Position numbers and translations under genes: made by a program. Below are positions 1 through 5,288 of a stretch of 5,288 bases of DNA, one piece after another. The stretch spans positions 1-5,288 of the forward strand of contig SXVE01000502.1 in NCBI GenBank assembly GCA_005790265.1, given 5' to 3'. Numbering within the stretch: position 1 is the first letter of the stretch; the number at the start of each line of letters is the position of its first letter. Source of the stretch: Acidobacteriota bacterium (GTDB taxonomy: Bacteria; Acidobacteriota; Blastocatellia; Pyrinomonadales; Pyrinomonadaceae). Below the pieces are notes generated by a model. It did not search any database. It was not told where the DNA came from and saw nothing but the letters and a program-made list of their open reading frames with translations.

Positions 1-1
1 A

Positions 2-1543
2 ATCCGCCGAATGGGAGTGCGCGCGTGGCTCAACGAACAATTCGACGCGCCGTATCCGAGCACCAACAATCCTTACCCCGAACTGCCGCTTAAATCCAGT
101 AATGCCGCAGATCGAACAGTCGGATGCGGAATGTTTTTGGCTACGAATGGAGACTCAACCCCGGAATACAACATTTGCACGCGCGATCACTATTCGCAAT
201 ATCCGCTGCAAGTCTGGTTTTTTAAGGAAGCGCTTTACGGAAACGCGCAGCTCAAACATCGCGTCGCATGGGCGCTCAGTCAAATTTGGGTGACGTCCGG
301 CGTTGATCTTCAGCAATCGAGCCATATGATTGCATATCACAAAATCTTAGCGAAAAACGCGACGGGAAGTTATCGCAATTTGATGAAGGAAATGACTTTA
401 AATGCGGCGATGGGCGATTATCTCGATATGGCGCGCAGCACGCGCACCAGTCCGAACGAAAATTACCCGCGCGAGATTCTTCAGCTATTTTCCATCGGAT
501 TATTTATGTTGAATCAGGACGGAACCGTCAAAAAAGACCAGCAGGGTGTTCCGCTTCCGTCATACGATCAGGAAACGGTTAACAATTTCACGAAAGTATT
601 TACCGGCTGGACTTTCTGCGAAAACACAACGCTCTGCCCGAACCGAACGCTCGGCGCAACTAATTACAAAGACCCTTTGCTTTTGAATCAAAACAATCAC
701 GACATCACGGCGAAAACGCTGCTTGATTATCCGAACGCCGTTAATAAAACGATTGCTGCCGGACAAAACGGCGCGACCGAATTAGATTTGGCGCTCGATA
801 ATATCTTTTATCATCCGAACGTCGCGCCGTTTGTCAGCCGTCTTTTGATTCAGCATTTAGTAACGAGTGATCCGACGCCGGCTTATGTCGGACGAGTTTC
901 AGCGGCGTTCAACAACAACGGTTCCGGCGTGCGCGGCGATTTAAAAGCGGTCGTGCAGGCGATTTTGCTCGATCCGGAAGCGCGCGGCGATAAAAAAACC
1001 GATCCGAACTTCGGCAAACTCCGTGAGCCGGTTCAATTGGTGACAAATCTTCTGCGAACTTTCAACGTTCGTTCGGCGGACGGAACGCAGCCGAGCGATG
1101 CGGTCATTCAATCGCTGCCGGCGGCAATGGCGCAAAATCCTTTTTACGCGCCGACCGTGTTTAATTATTTCACGCCCGATTACACGATTCCGGGAACGGC
1201 GATGAACGGTCCCGAATTCGGGATTATGACGACCGGAACCGCCATCGCGCGCGCTAATTTCGCCAACACGATGGTTTTCAGCCGTCTCAACGCCGGAACG
1301 AATAATCCGCTCGGAACTTCAATTGATTTGAGCGAAATGCAGGCGCTCGCCACCGCCGACACGACAAGCAACAAAATGCTCGACGCGCTCAACCAGAAAA
1401 TGCTGCACGGCACAATGTCGCCGGAAATGCGCAGCACGATTTTAACCGCCGTGCAGGCAATTCCGGCAACGACGCCGCTCGTGCGCGCGCAACAAGCGGT
1501 TTATCTAATCGCGACATCGTCGCAGTATCAGGTTCAGAGGTAA
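2..1543 (+). CDS. DUF1800 family protein, 5'-truncated by the window edge
   Basis: Function is unknown; DUF1800 proteins are typically found next to DUF1501 proteins, as here. The reading frame is open from the first bases (codons ATC CGC CGA precede the ATG at 11). The text begins in the middle of the family's WLNEQF segment, so the ATG is probably internal and the true start, with any signal peptide, lies upstream. Numbering from that ATG, recognisable family blocks are HRVAWALSQIWV (83-94), PNENYPREILQLFSIGL (148-164), FTGW (197-200), FYHPNVAPFVSRLLIQHLV (266-284), LKAVVQAILLDPEAR (311-325), FGKLREPV (334-341), APTVFNYFTPDY (380-391) and the usual closing AVYLIATSSQYQVQR (496-510). The C-terminus is complete. 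Four cysteines (39, 56, 203, 209) would fit disulfides in an exported protein, an inference. It is followed after 27 nt by the DUF1501 gene, almost certainly in the same transcript. Family assignment is secure; biochemical role is not known. Confidence 0.93.
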   Translation: MRRMGVRAWLNEQFDAPYPSTNNPYPELPLKSSNAADRTVGCGMFLATNGDSTPEYNICTRDHYSQYPLQVWFFKEALYGNAQLKHRVAWALSQIWVTSGVDLQQSSHMIAYHKILAKNATGSYRNLMKEMTLNAAMGDYLDMARSTRTSPNENYPREILQLFSIGLFMLNQDGTVKKDQQGVPLPSYDQETVNNFTKVFTGWTFCENTTLCPNRTLGATNYKDPLLLNQNNHDITAKTLLDYPNAVNKTIAAGQNGATELDLALDNIFYHPNVAPFVSRLLIQHLVTSDPTPAYVGRVSAAFNNNGSGVRGDLKAVVQAILLDPEARGDKKTDPNFGKLREPVQLVTNLLRTFNVRSADGTQPSDAVIQSLPAAMAQNPFYAPTVFNYFTPDYTIPGTAMNGPEFGIMTTGTAIARANFANTMVFSRLNAGTNNPLGTSIDLSEMQALATADTTSNKMLDALNQKMLHGTMSPEMRSTILTAVQAIPATTPLVRAQQAVYLIATSSQYQVQR

Positions 1544-1563
1544 AACGAGGTTAGAAACGAGGT
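1543..1563 (+). promoter_or_regulatory. Duplicated Shine-Dalgarno-like motif before the DUF1501 gene
   Basis: The nonamer AAACGAGGT occurs twice, at 1543-1551 and 1555-1563, with a 12-nt period, filling most of the gap between the DUF1800 stop (1541-1543) and the DUF1501 ATG (1571). The second copy places GAGGT seven bases before the ATG, a good ribosome-binding distance, and supports that start. The first copy is too far (19 bases) to serve this ATG directly. Confidence 0.65.
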
Positions 1564-1570
1564 AAAAATA

Positions 1571-3043
1571 ATGAAAGAAACCAGAAGAGATTTTTTGAAA
1601 AAAACCGGTTGCGCCCTGAGTATGGTTACGCTGGCGACGCAGTTTCAGCATTTCGGTTTAGTGAATGCGCTCGCGCAGGAAGCCGAAAGCGCCGCGCCCG
1701 AAGGCGGCGAAAGCTACAAAGCGCTCGTGCTCGTTTTTATGGCGGGCGGCAATGACGGAAACAACGTGGTAATTCCGAATCATAACAGCGCGAGCATCAG
1801 CAACTACGGCGCATACAGCGCCGCGCGCGGCACGCAGGGTTTGGCGCTCGCGCAAAGCCAGCTTTTGCCGATTTCCGTGCCGAAAATGAGCGGTTTGACT
1901 TACGGACTGCATCCGAGTCTCGGACCGGTAACGGGCGGCATCAACAACGGTATTCACGAATTGTGGGCGCAGCAGAAAATGGCGATTGTGCCGAACGCCG
2001 GAACGCTCGTGCGTCCGACGACCAAAGATCAGTATCGCGGTCGAACGGTTCCGCTTCCGTATCAATTATTTTCGCATTCCGATCAAGTCGCGCAGTTTCA
2101 AGCCGGATTCGCCGGTTCGCAGACTTTTACCGGCTGGGGCGGTCGTCTTTCCGACCGAATGACCGGCGGCAGCAATCCGAACGGCTTGATTCCGATGGTC
2201 ACGTCAATCAACGGCGCGCAGTTGTTCACCGCCGGACAGACGACGCTGCCGATGGCGATCAACAACGCCGGAACTTCGCTGAGCAGCGTTTTGAGTCCGG
2301 CTGGTTACGGCACGTCGGCAACTCAGGTCGCGCGCCGAACCGCGTTCGACAAGCTGCGAACGCTCGACCTGAATTCAAACTACATCGCCGCCGCGAGCCA
2401 CGTCACCGATTTGGCGATGCAGGCGAATCAGGCGCTCAGCACATTTCAGGAAGTAACCGTTCCGTTTCCGACTTCGAGCATCGGACAGCAGTTAAAACAA
2501 GTCGCGCGTTTGATCAAAAAACGCACGGACTTAAACGTCAATCGTCAGATTTTTTATTGTCAGATCGGCAGTTTCGACACGCACAACAATCAATTAACGA
2601 CGCAGGCGACTCTGCTTTCGCAGTTTAGTCAGGCGGCGCGCTCATTCTATGATGAAATGACGGCGCAAAACGCGCAGAATGACGTGACGCTGTTCACGCT
2701 GTCCGATTTCGGACGCACATTTAATCCAGCGGGAACCGGCGGCGTGGTCGGCAGCGATCACGCGTGGGGCAATCATCTGTTCGTGCTCGGCGGCTCGGTT
2801 TTGGGCGGCGATTTCTACGGCGGAAACTCAAGCAACGGCACGCCTTTCCCAACTCTGACTTTTAACGGACCGGACGACGCCGACACCGGAACGGGCGCGC
2901 GCGGACGCTGGATTCCGACAACTTCGGTTGATCAGTACGCGGCGACTTTGGCGCGCTGGTACGGATTGCCGGAAAGTCAGATTCCCAGCGTTTTCCCGAA
3001 CGTCGGCAATTTTTCGACATCAAATTTGATGTTTATGTCGTAA
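1571..3043 (+). CDS. DUF1501 family protein, Tat-exported
   Basis: Exported protein of unknown function from a family that is commonly encoded beside DUF1800 and is related to the alkaline phosphatase/sulfatase superfamily. The 490-residue product opens with a twin-arginine leader (TRRDFLKK, residues 4-11), a weakly hydrophobic stretch to about residue 34, and a likely cleavage at ALA-QE (33-37), so it should be exported folded, perhaps with bound metal. Family blocks follow in order: FMAGGNDGNNVVIPN (56-70), GLHPSL (112-117), FSHSDQ (167-172), FTGWGGRLSDR (186-196), FDTHNNQ (335-341), TLSDFGRTFNPAGTGG (376-391) and GSDHAWGNHLFVLGG (394-408). It closes with a Y-x-A-T-L-A-x-W-Y-G-L segment (455-465). 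The Asp and His residues in the GGNDG, SHSDQ, DTH, SDFGR and SDHAWG blocks are the plausible metal ligands by family analogy; I infer this and cannot prove it. The ATG is supported by GAGGT at -7 and by the leader beginning at once. Length is normal and the gene appears intact. It is the last gene of the operon, ending 30 nt before a strong terminator hairpin. Confidence 0.94.
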   Translation: MKETRRDFLKKTGCALSMVTLATQFQHFGLVNALAQEAESAAPEGGESYKALVLVFMAGGNDGNNVVIPNHNSASISNYGAYSAARGTQGLALAQSQLLPISVPKMSGLTYGLHPSLGPVTGGINNGIHELWAQQKMAIVPNAGTLVRPTTKDQYRGRTVPLPYQLFSHSDQVAQFQAGFAGSQTFTGWGGRLSDRMTGGSNPNGLIPMVTSINGAQLFTAGQTTLPMAINNAGTSLSSVLSPAGYGTSATQVARRTAFDKLRTLDLNSNYIAAASHVTDLAMQANQALSTFQEVTVPFPTSSIGQQLKQVARLIKKRTDLNVNRQIFYCQIGSFDTHNNQLTTQATLLSQFSQAARSFYDEMTAQNAQNDVTLFTLSDFGRTFNPAGTGGVVGSDHAWGNHLFVLGGSVLGGDFYGGNSSNGTPFPTLTFNGPDDADTGTGARGRWIPTTSVDQYAATLARWYGLPESQIPSVFPNVGNFSTSNLMFMS

Positions 3044-3073
3044 ACTGTCTTTTTGTAAATCGTCCAATTTTCC

Positions 3074-3117
3074 AAAAGAAAAGCGAGCGCCGTTAAGACC
3101 GCTCGCTTTTCTTTTTT
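3074..3117 (+). terminator. Intrinsic terminator of the DUF1800-DUF1501 operon
   Basis: A perfect 16-bp hairpin is formed by 3074-3089 and 3100-3115 around a 10-nt loop (CCGTTAAGAC). Its GC-rich heart is GCGAGCG/CGCTCGC, followed by a T-rich tract running to 3117. It starts 30 nt after the DUF1501 stop codon and separates that operon from pgsA. Confidence 0.93.
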
Positions 3118-3132
3118 ATTTATGATGCTTTG

Positions 3133-3160
3133 TTGGCGGTGAAATCACATTTGATAAATA
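3133..3160 (+). promoter_or_regulatory. Possible pgsA promoter
   Basis: Since a strong terminator precedes it, pgsA needs its own promoter in 3118-3219. The best match I find is TTGGCG (3133-3138) with a 16-nt spacer to TAAATA (3155-3160), which would give a leader of about 50 nt. Both boxes are only partial sigma-70 matches, so this is a weak call. Confidence 0.3.
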
Positions 3161-3219
3161 ATCTTGAAGTTTTCGGCGGCAGAACATAAACTTGTGTTGT
3201 CAGGAACATTACAATTCAA

Positions 3220-3936
3220 GTGAATCTGCCGAATTATCTAACTTTAGCGCGTATTATTATCGTCCCGTTTCTGGTCGTCGTGCTGCTCACGCCTTTTTCC
3301 GATCAGTGGTTCGGCATCAGCGCCGACGTGCTGGCGATTATTATTTTTCTGCTTGCTTCTTTTACCGATATTCTCGACGGACATTTGGCGCGGCGGCGCA
3401 ATCAGGTTTCAAAACTCGGCAAGCTGCTTGACCCGATTGCCGATAAACTATTGATTTCCGCCGTTTTAATCGTTTTGGTCGAACGACATCTCGCGCCCGC
3501 CTGGACCGTCGCTATTATTCTCGGCAGAGAATTTATCATCACCGGTCTGCGTTCGGTCGCTGCCGCCGAAGGCATTATTATTCACGCGCAAAAAGTCGGA
3601 AAAATCAAAATGTGGGCGCAGTGCGTCGCCATCGTCGCGCTGCTCGTCGCGAGCGCCAACGGCGAGCCGCCCGTTTCCAATTTCGGCTGGAATCTGCCGA
3701 CCGTTCGTTTTTGGGAAGTCGCCGAAGTGCAGACGGCTTTTTCCAATCTGGCAAATCTGGCGCTGACTTCCAACGACTGGAAAGTTTTCGGTTATCTCGT
3801 CGGGCGCGGCGGTTTGTGGGTTGCCGTCATCACCGCCTGCTGGTCAATGTACGATTACTTTTCGTATTTTTTCAATGAAAATAAAAAACGTCGCGCCGCA
3901 TTCGTCGTGCCGCAAAAAGCATCGGGCGCGCCGTAA
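3220..3936 (+). CDS. pgsA: CDP-diacylglycerol--glycerol-3-phosphate 3-phosphatidyltransferase
   Basis: Inner-membrane enzyme that joins CDP-diacylglycerol and sn-glycerol 3-phosphate to give phosphatidylglycerol phosphate and CMP, the committed step to phosphatidylglycerol and cardiolipin. The CDP-alcohol phosphatidyltransferase signature is complete: D50-xx-D53-G54-xx-A57-R58-x8-G67-xxx-D71-xxx-D75, the Asp residues being the metal and catalytic ligands. The opening MNLPNYLTLARI, the GREFIITGLRSVAA block (102-115) and K125-V-G-K-I-K point to PgsA rather than phosphatidylserine or cardiolipin synthase. Hydrophobic helices lie near 7-24, 35-50, 77-88, 93-110, 131-145 and 196-212. The start is GTG at 3220: an in-frame TAA at 3187-3189 lies upstream and no other common start codon falls between. 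The only SD-like stretch is AGGA at 3202-3205, rather distant (14 nt), so initiation may be modest. At 238 residues it is longer than typical PgsA of about 180-195, because of an extra segment around 148-190 and a basic tail after 218 (NKKRRAA). It stands alone between two terminators. Confidence 0.93.
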   Translation: MNLPNYLTLARIIIVPFLVVVLLTPFSDQWFGISADVLAIIIFLLASFTDILDGHLARRRNQVSKLGKLLDPIADKLLISAVLIVLVERHLAPAWTVAIILGREFIITGLRSVAAAEGIIIHAQKVGKIKMWAQCVAIVALLVASANGEPPVSNFGWNLPTVRFWEVAEVQTAFSNLANLALTSNDWKVFGYLVGRGGLWVAVITACWSMYDYFSYFFNENKKRRAAFVVPQKASGAP

Positions 3937-3963
3937 TTTTTCGCCGAAAATCTGGCTGAATAT

Positions 3964-4004
3964 AAAAAAAGCAAAGCGAAATTTTAATTCGCTTTGCTTT
4001 TTTT
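3964..4004. terminator. Bidirectional intrinsic terminator between pgsA and the convergent gene
   Basis: A perfect 17-bp hairpin is formed by 3964-3980 and 3988-4004 around a 7-nt loop (ATTTTAA). One arm begins with seven A and the other ends with seven T, so either transcript would carry a GC-containing stem followed by U residues. It lies 27 nt after the pgsA stop and 34 nt after the stop of the minus-strand gene, so it can end both convergent transcripts. Confidence 0.92.
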
Positions 4005-4038
4005 CCGCCCCATCCATCAACCGATCAACCAATTGATT

Positions 4039-5025
4039 TTACTGCATTTCGACGTAATCGCCGGTGTGAATTTCCTGTGCCGTCCTGGTAATGACGGCGG
4101 TCGCGGTTTTTTCTTTGACGTTGAGAATAACGACTTCGCCGACGACTTTGCGCAAATTTTGCGGACGATCACGCTTGGCGTCTTCGGTCGTCACGACTTT
4201 GCCGCTCGCCTGTTCGCCGGATTTGCGCGCCGCCTGATTGGAAAATTTTCCGCCGCGGTACCGGTCGCTCTGAAAACCTTCGTCACGCGCGCTGACCGAT
4301 TCCTTTTCATCGTTTTCAAACAGATTTCCTTTGCCGAGCGGACGGTAAACCGTCAAATAATCGCCGATTTTGACGCTGTCTTCCGCGCCGAGGTCAATGT
4401 AAACGATTTGCTCGCGTCCGAGCAATTCTATTCCGTCGCGCGCCATAAAGATTCTGCCCGAAGTTTTTCCGGTTGAATCTTCAAACACGTCGAGCATCGG
4501 GCGGTTTCTAACCAACGGACTCGCGCGCTGTTCGACCGGCTGTAATAAATCGCCGAGCAAAACATTGCTGCACGAGCTTTTCACGCGGGCAACGGAAACT
4601 TCGTTTTTTACTTTAACGATCTCGACCGTGCCGACTTCTTCGACCAGAAAGCCGAGGTCTTTCTTTCGCGTCCACCGCGTTTCCACTTGTCCGCGCGGAC
4701 GCACGACGGCGTAAACGTCGCCGACTTTCGCTCCTTTATTTGCGCCGACGTTAACATATAAATTATCGCCTTGACCGTAGATATTTTGCTCCTGCTCGTC
4801 TTCCGCGCCGACGATTCTGTTCGCCGTATTGATTGACGCGCTCTGCACGTAACCGGCGCAGTACAAATTATTTCCGGCGACAACCGGCATTTCCCTTTTG
4901 TTCTGCTCGATAATCACGGTCGGTTTCGGCTGATTTACCGTCTGCGCTGTCACCGCGCTTGCCGAAGCTGCCAAAACGCCCAAAGTAACCGCCGAAAACT
5001 TTTGATAAAATTTTTGAAAATTCAC
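4039..5025 (-). CDS. Secreted protein of unknown function with two copies of a beta-rich module
   Basis: I do not recognise a named family. The 328-residue product has a Sec-type signal peptide: basic start (K5, K9), hydrophobic core around 11-23, likely cleavage at VTA-Q (25-28), so it should be periplasmic or surface exposed. A low-complexity region (28-47) leads to LYCAGYV (54-60). Two similar units follow. The first is NLYVNVGANKGAKVGDVYAV (88-107) with RPRG, then VGTVEIVKVKNEVSVARVKS (131-150) and LLGDLLQPV. The second is IVYIDLGAEDSVKIGDYLTV (207-226) with RPLG, then VGEVVILNVKEKTATAVITR (295-314) and HTGDYVEM at the C-terminus. The second unit is interrupted by a hydrophilic, charged stretch (about 232-291). 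The pattern resembles the small beta domains at the C-terminus of FlgT-like or other envelope proteins, which is an unconfirmed resemblance. Two cysteines (56, 152) could form a disulfide. The start is GTG, chosen because AAGGAG lies six bases upstream and the signal peptide begins there. It is monocistronic as far as visible. Confidence 0.85.
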   Translation of the reverse strand: MNFQKFYQKFSAVTLGVLAASASAVTAQTVNQPKPTVIIEQNKREMPVVAGNNLYCAGYVQSASINTANRIVGAEDEQEQNIYGQGDNLYVNVGANKGAKVGDVYAVVRPRGQVETRWTRKKDLGFLVEEVGTVEIVKVKNEVSVARVKSSCSNVLLGDLLQPVEQRASPLVRNRPMLDVFEDSTGKTSGRIFMARDGIELLGREQIVYIDLGAEDSVKIGDYLTVYRPLGKGNLFENDEKESVSARDEGFQSDRYRGGKFSNQAARKSGEQASGKVVTTEDAKRDRPQNLRKVVGEVVILNVKEKTATAVITRTAQEIHTGDYVEMQ

Positions 5026-5031
5026 GATTTT

Positions 5032-5037
5032 CTCCTT
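5032..5037 (-). promoter_or_regulatory. Strong ribosome binding site fixing a GTG start
   Basis: On the minus strand AAGGAG is followed by six bases and then GTG (5025-5023). This near-ideal Shine-Dalgarno decides for the GTG start of the secreted-protein gene. No in-frame ATG alternative with a comparable site is present. Confidence 0.88.
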
Positions 5038-5115
5038 AATTGTATTGTTGCTGCTGCTATTTGAAAATTGCTTTAATGGTTTGTTTATTTGCAGTTTATA
5101 AAAAGAGGTTTGCGA

Positions 5116-5135
5116 AGAAACAAGATTTTGTTTCT
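5116..5135. repeat. Short perfect inverted repeat in the leader of the secreted-protein gene
   Basis: AGAAACAA (5116-5123) and TTGTTTCT (5128-5135) form an 8-bp perfect palindrome around four bases. If the promoter at 5151-5179 is correct, it lies just downstream of the transcription start, so it could be a hairpin at the 5' end of the mRNA or a repressor site. It lacks a following T-run and is not a terminator. Confidence 0.45.
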
Positions 5136-5150
5136 GTCTGAGCAGATATT

Positions 5151-5179
5151 ATCCTAACCTTTTGTAAAACAATCGTCAA
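5151..5179 (-). promoter_or_regulatory. Candidate sigma-70 promoter of the secreted-protein gene
   Basis: Read on the minus strand, TTGACG (5179-5174, five of six consensus bases) is followed by a 17-nt spacer and TAGGAT (5156-5151, four of six); an overlapping TAATAT (5151-5146) is an alternative -10 with a longer spacer. An A-rich tract (complement of 5181-5192) directly upstream of the -35 box resembles an UP element. The predicted 5' leader would be roughly 115-120 nt. Confidence 0.5.
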
Positions 5180-5202
5180 CATTTATTTTTTTGGTTTTAC
5201 AA
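5162..5202. promoter_or_regulatory. Spaced inverted repeat bracketing the -35 box, possible operator
   Basis: TTGTAAAAC (5162-5170) and GTTTTACAA (5194-5202) are perfect 9-base inverted copies separated by 23 bases. Their centres are 32 bases apart, about three helical turns. One arm lies in the promoter spacer and the other upstream of the -35 box, a geometry that fits binding of a dimeric regulator on one DNA face. No regulator is identifiable in the window. Confidence 0.4.
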
Positions 5203-5257
5203 CATAATTTAATTGTTTCCGACTTGCACGAACTTCAACGATTCTGTAGTATTTCAC

Positions 5258-5277
5258 TTTGCGATTTCGTTCGCAAA
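5258..5277. repeat. Small inverted repeat near the right window edge
   Basis: TTTGCGA (5258-5264) and TCGCAAA (5271-5277) form a 7-bp palindrome with a 6-base loop. On the plus strand it is followed by an A-run rather than a T-run, so it is not itself an intrinsic terminator. Its role is unknown. The rest of 5203-5288 holds no gene that I can support. Confidence 0.35.
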
Positions 5278-5288
5278 AAACAAAAGCC

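Noticed and set aside
11..13. ATG at 11 as the true start of the DUF1800 protein
   Set aside because: The frame is open upstream to the window edge and the translated text already begins in the middle of a conserved family segment, so the start must lie outside the window.
1658..2065. A 135-codon minus-strand open frame opposite the DUF1501 gene
   Set aside because: Arg/His-rich translation with no recognisable motif, antisense to a well-supported CDS, and no convincing ribosome site.
1963..2628. A 221-codon plus-strand open frame inside the DUF1501 gene
   Set aside because: It is an out-of-frame reading of a gene with clear family motifs; its translation is Arg/Ser/Gln-rich with no domain or motif, as expected for a shifted frame.
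3612..3878. An 88-codon plus-strand frame within pgsA
   Set aside because: Arg-rich shifted-frame translation of pgsA; the enzyme frame has the full catalytic signature upstream and its last helix downstream.
4016..4031. Short tandem ATCAACC repeat between the terminator and the stop of the secreted-protein gene
   Set aside because: Only two imperfect 8-base units; easily explained by chance and with no neighbouring structure.
3994..4476. A 160-codon plus-strand open frame opposite the secreted-protein gene
   Set aside because: It begins inside the terminator hairpin and is antisense to a gene with a signal peptide, a strong SD and a clean internal repeat; its Phe/Arg/Ala-rich translation looks like a mirror of coding DNA.
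5076..5141. A 21-codon plus-strand frame in the right-hand non-coding region
   Set aside because: No ribosome binding site, a random-looking sequence, and it runs against the promoter and leader of the minus-strand gene.

Overview
The window looks like an ordinary chromosomal segment of a Gram-negative-type bacterium, most plausibly an Acidobacteriota member of the Blastocatellia / Pyrinomonadaceae kind. That placement is an inference. It rests on the tandem DUF1800-DUF1501 pair, on the wording of these proteins (for example the TRRDFLKKTGCALSM Tat leader) and on a moderate GC content with A/T-rich intergenic spacers. It is not proven by any marker in the window. No mobile element, CRISPR array, tRNA or rRNA is visible.

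Layout: (1) Positions 2-1543 (+) hold the C-terminal ~510 residues of a DUF1800 protein whose start lies upstream of the window. (2) After a 27-nt gap containing a duplicated ribosome-binding-site-like motif, 1571-3043 (+) encodes a complete Tat-exported DUF1501 protein. The two form a translationally close operon that ends in a strong intrinsic terminator (3074-3117). (3) 3220-3936 (+) encodes PgsA, phosphatidylglycerophosphate synthase, starting at GTG and carrying a perfect CDP-alcohol phosphatidyltransferase signature plus an extra ~40-residue segment before its last membrane helix. (4) A 17-bp perfect hairpin with A- and T-tracts on its two sides (3964-4004) lies between pgsA and the convergent next gene and can serve both. 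(5) 5025-4039 (-) encodes a secreted 328-residue protein of unknown function with two copies of a beta-rich 'GxxxGD' module. It has a strong Shine-Dalgarno and a plausible sigma-70 promoter. (6) 5026-5288 is A/T-rich non-coding leader/promoter DNA with three inverted repeats. One of them, TTGTAAAAC-N23-GTTTTACAA, brackets the -35 box and is the best candidate for a regulatory site in the window.

Functionally, the first pair is an exported-protein module of unknown role, pgsA is housekeeping phospholipid synthesis, and the fourth gene is an envelope or periplasmic protein of unknown role. Nothing links the three units beyond adjacency. I do not see a convincing novel multi-gene system. The most interesting items are the duplicated module in the fourth protein, the operator-like repeat in front of it, the PgsA insertion and the duplicated SD motif inside the DUF1800-DUF1501 operon.
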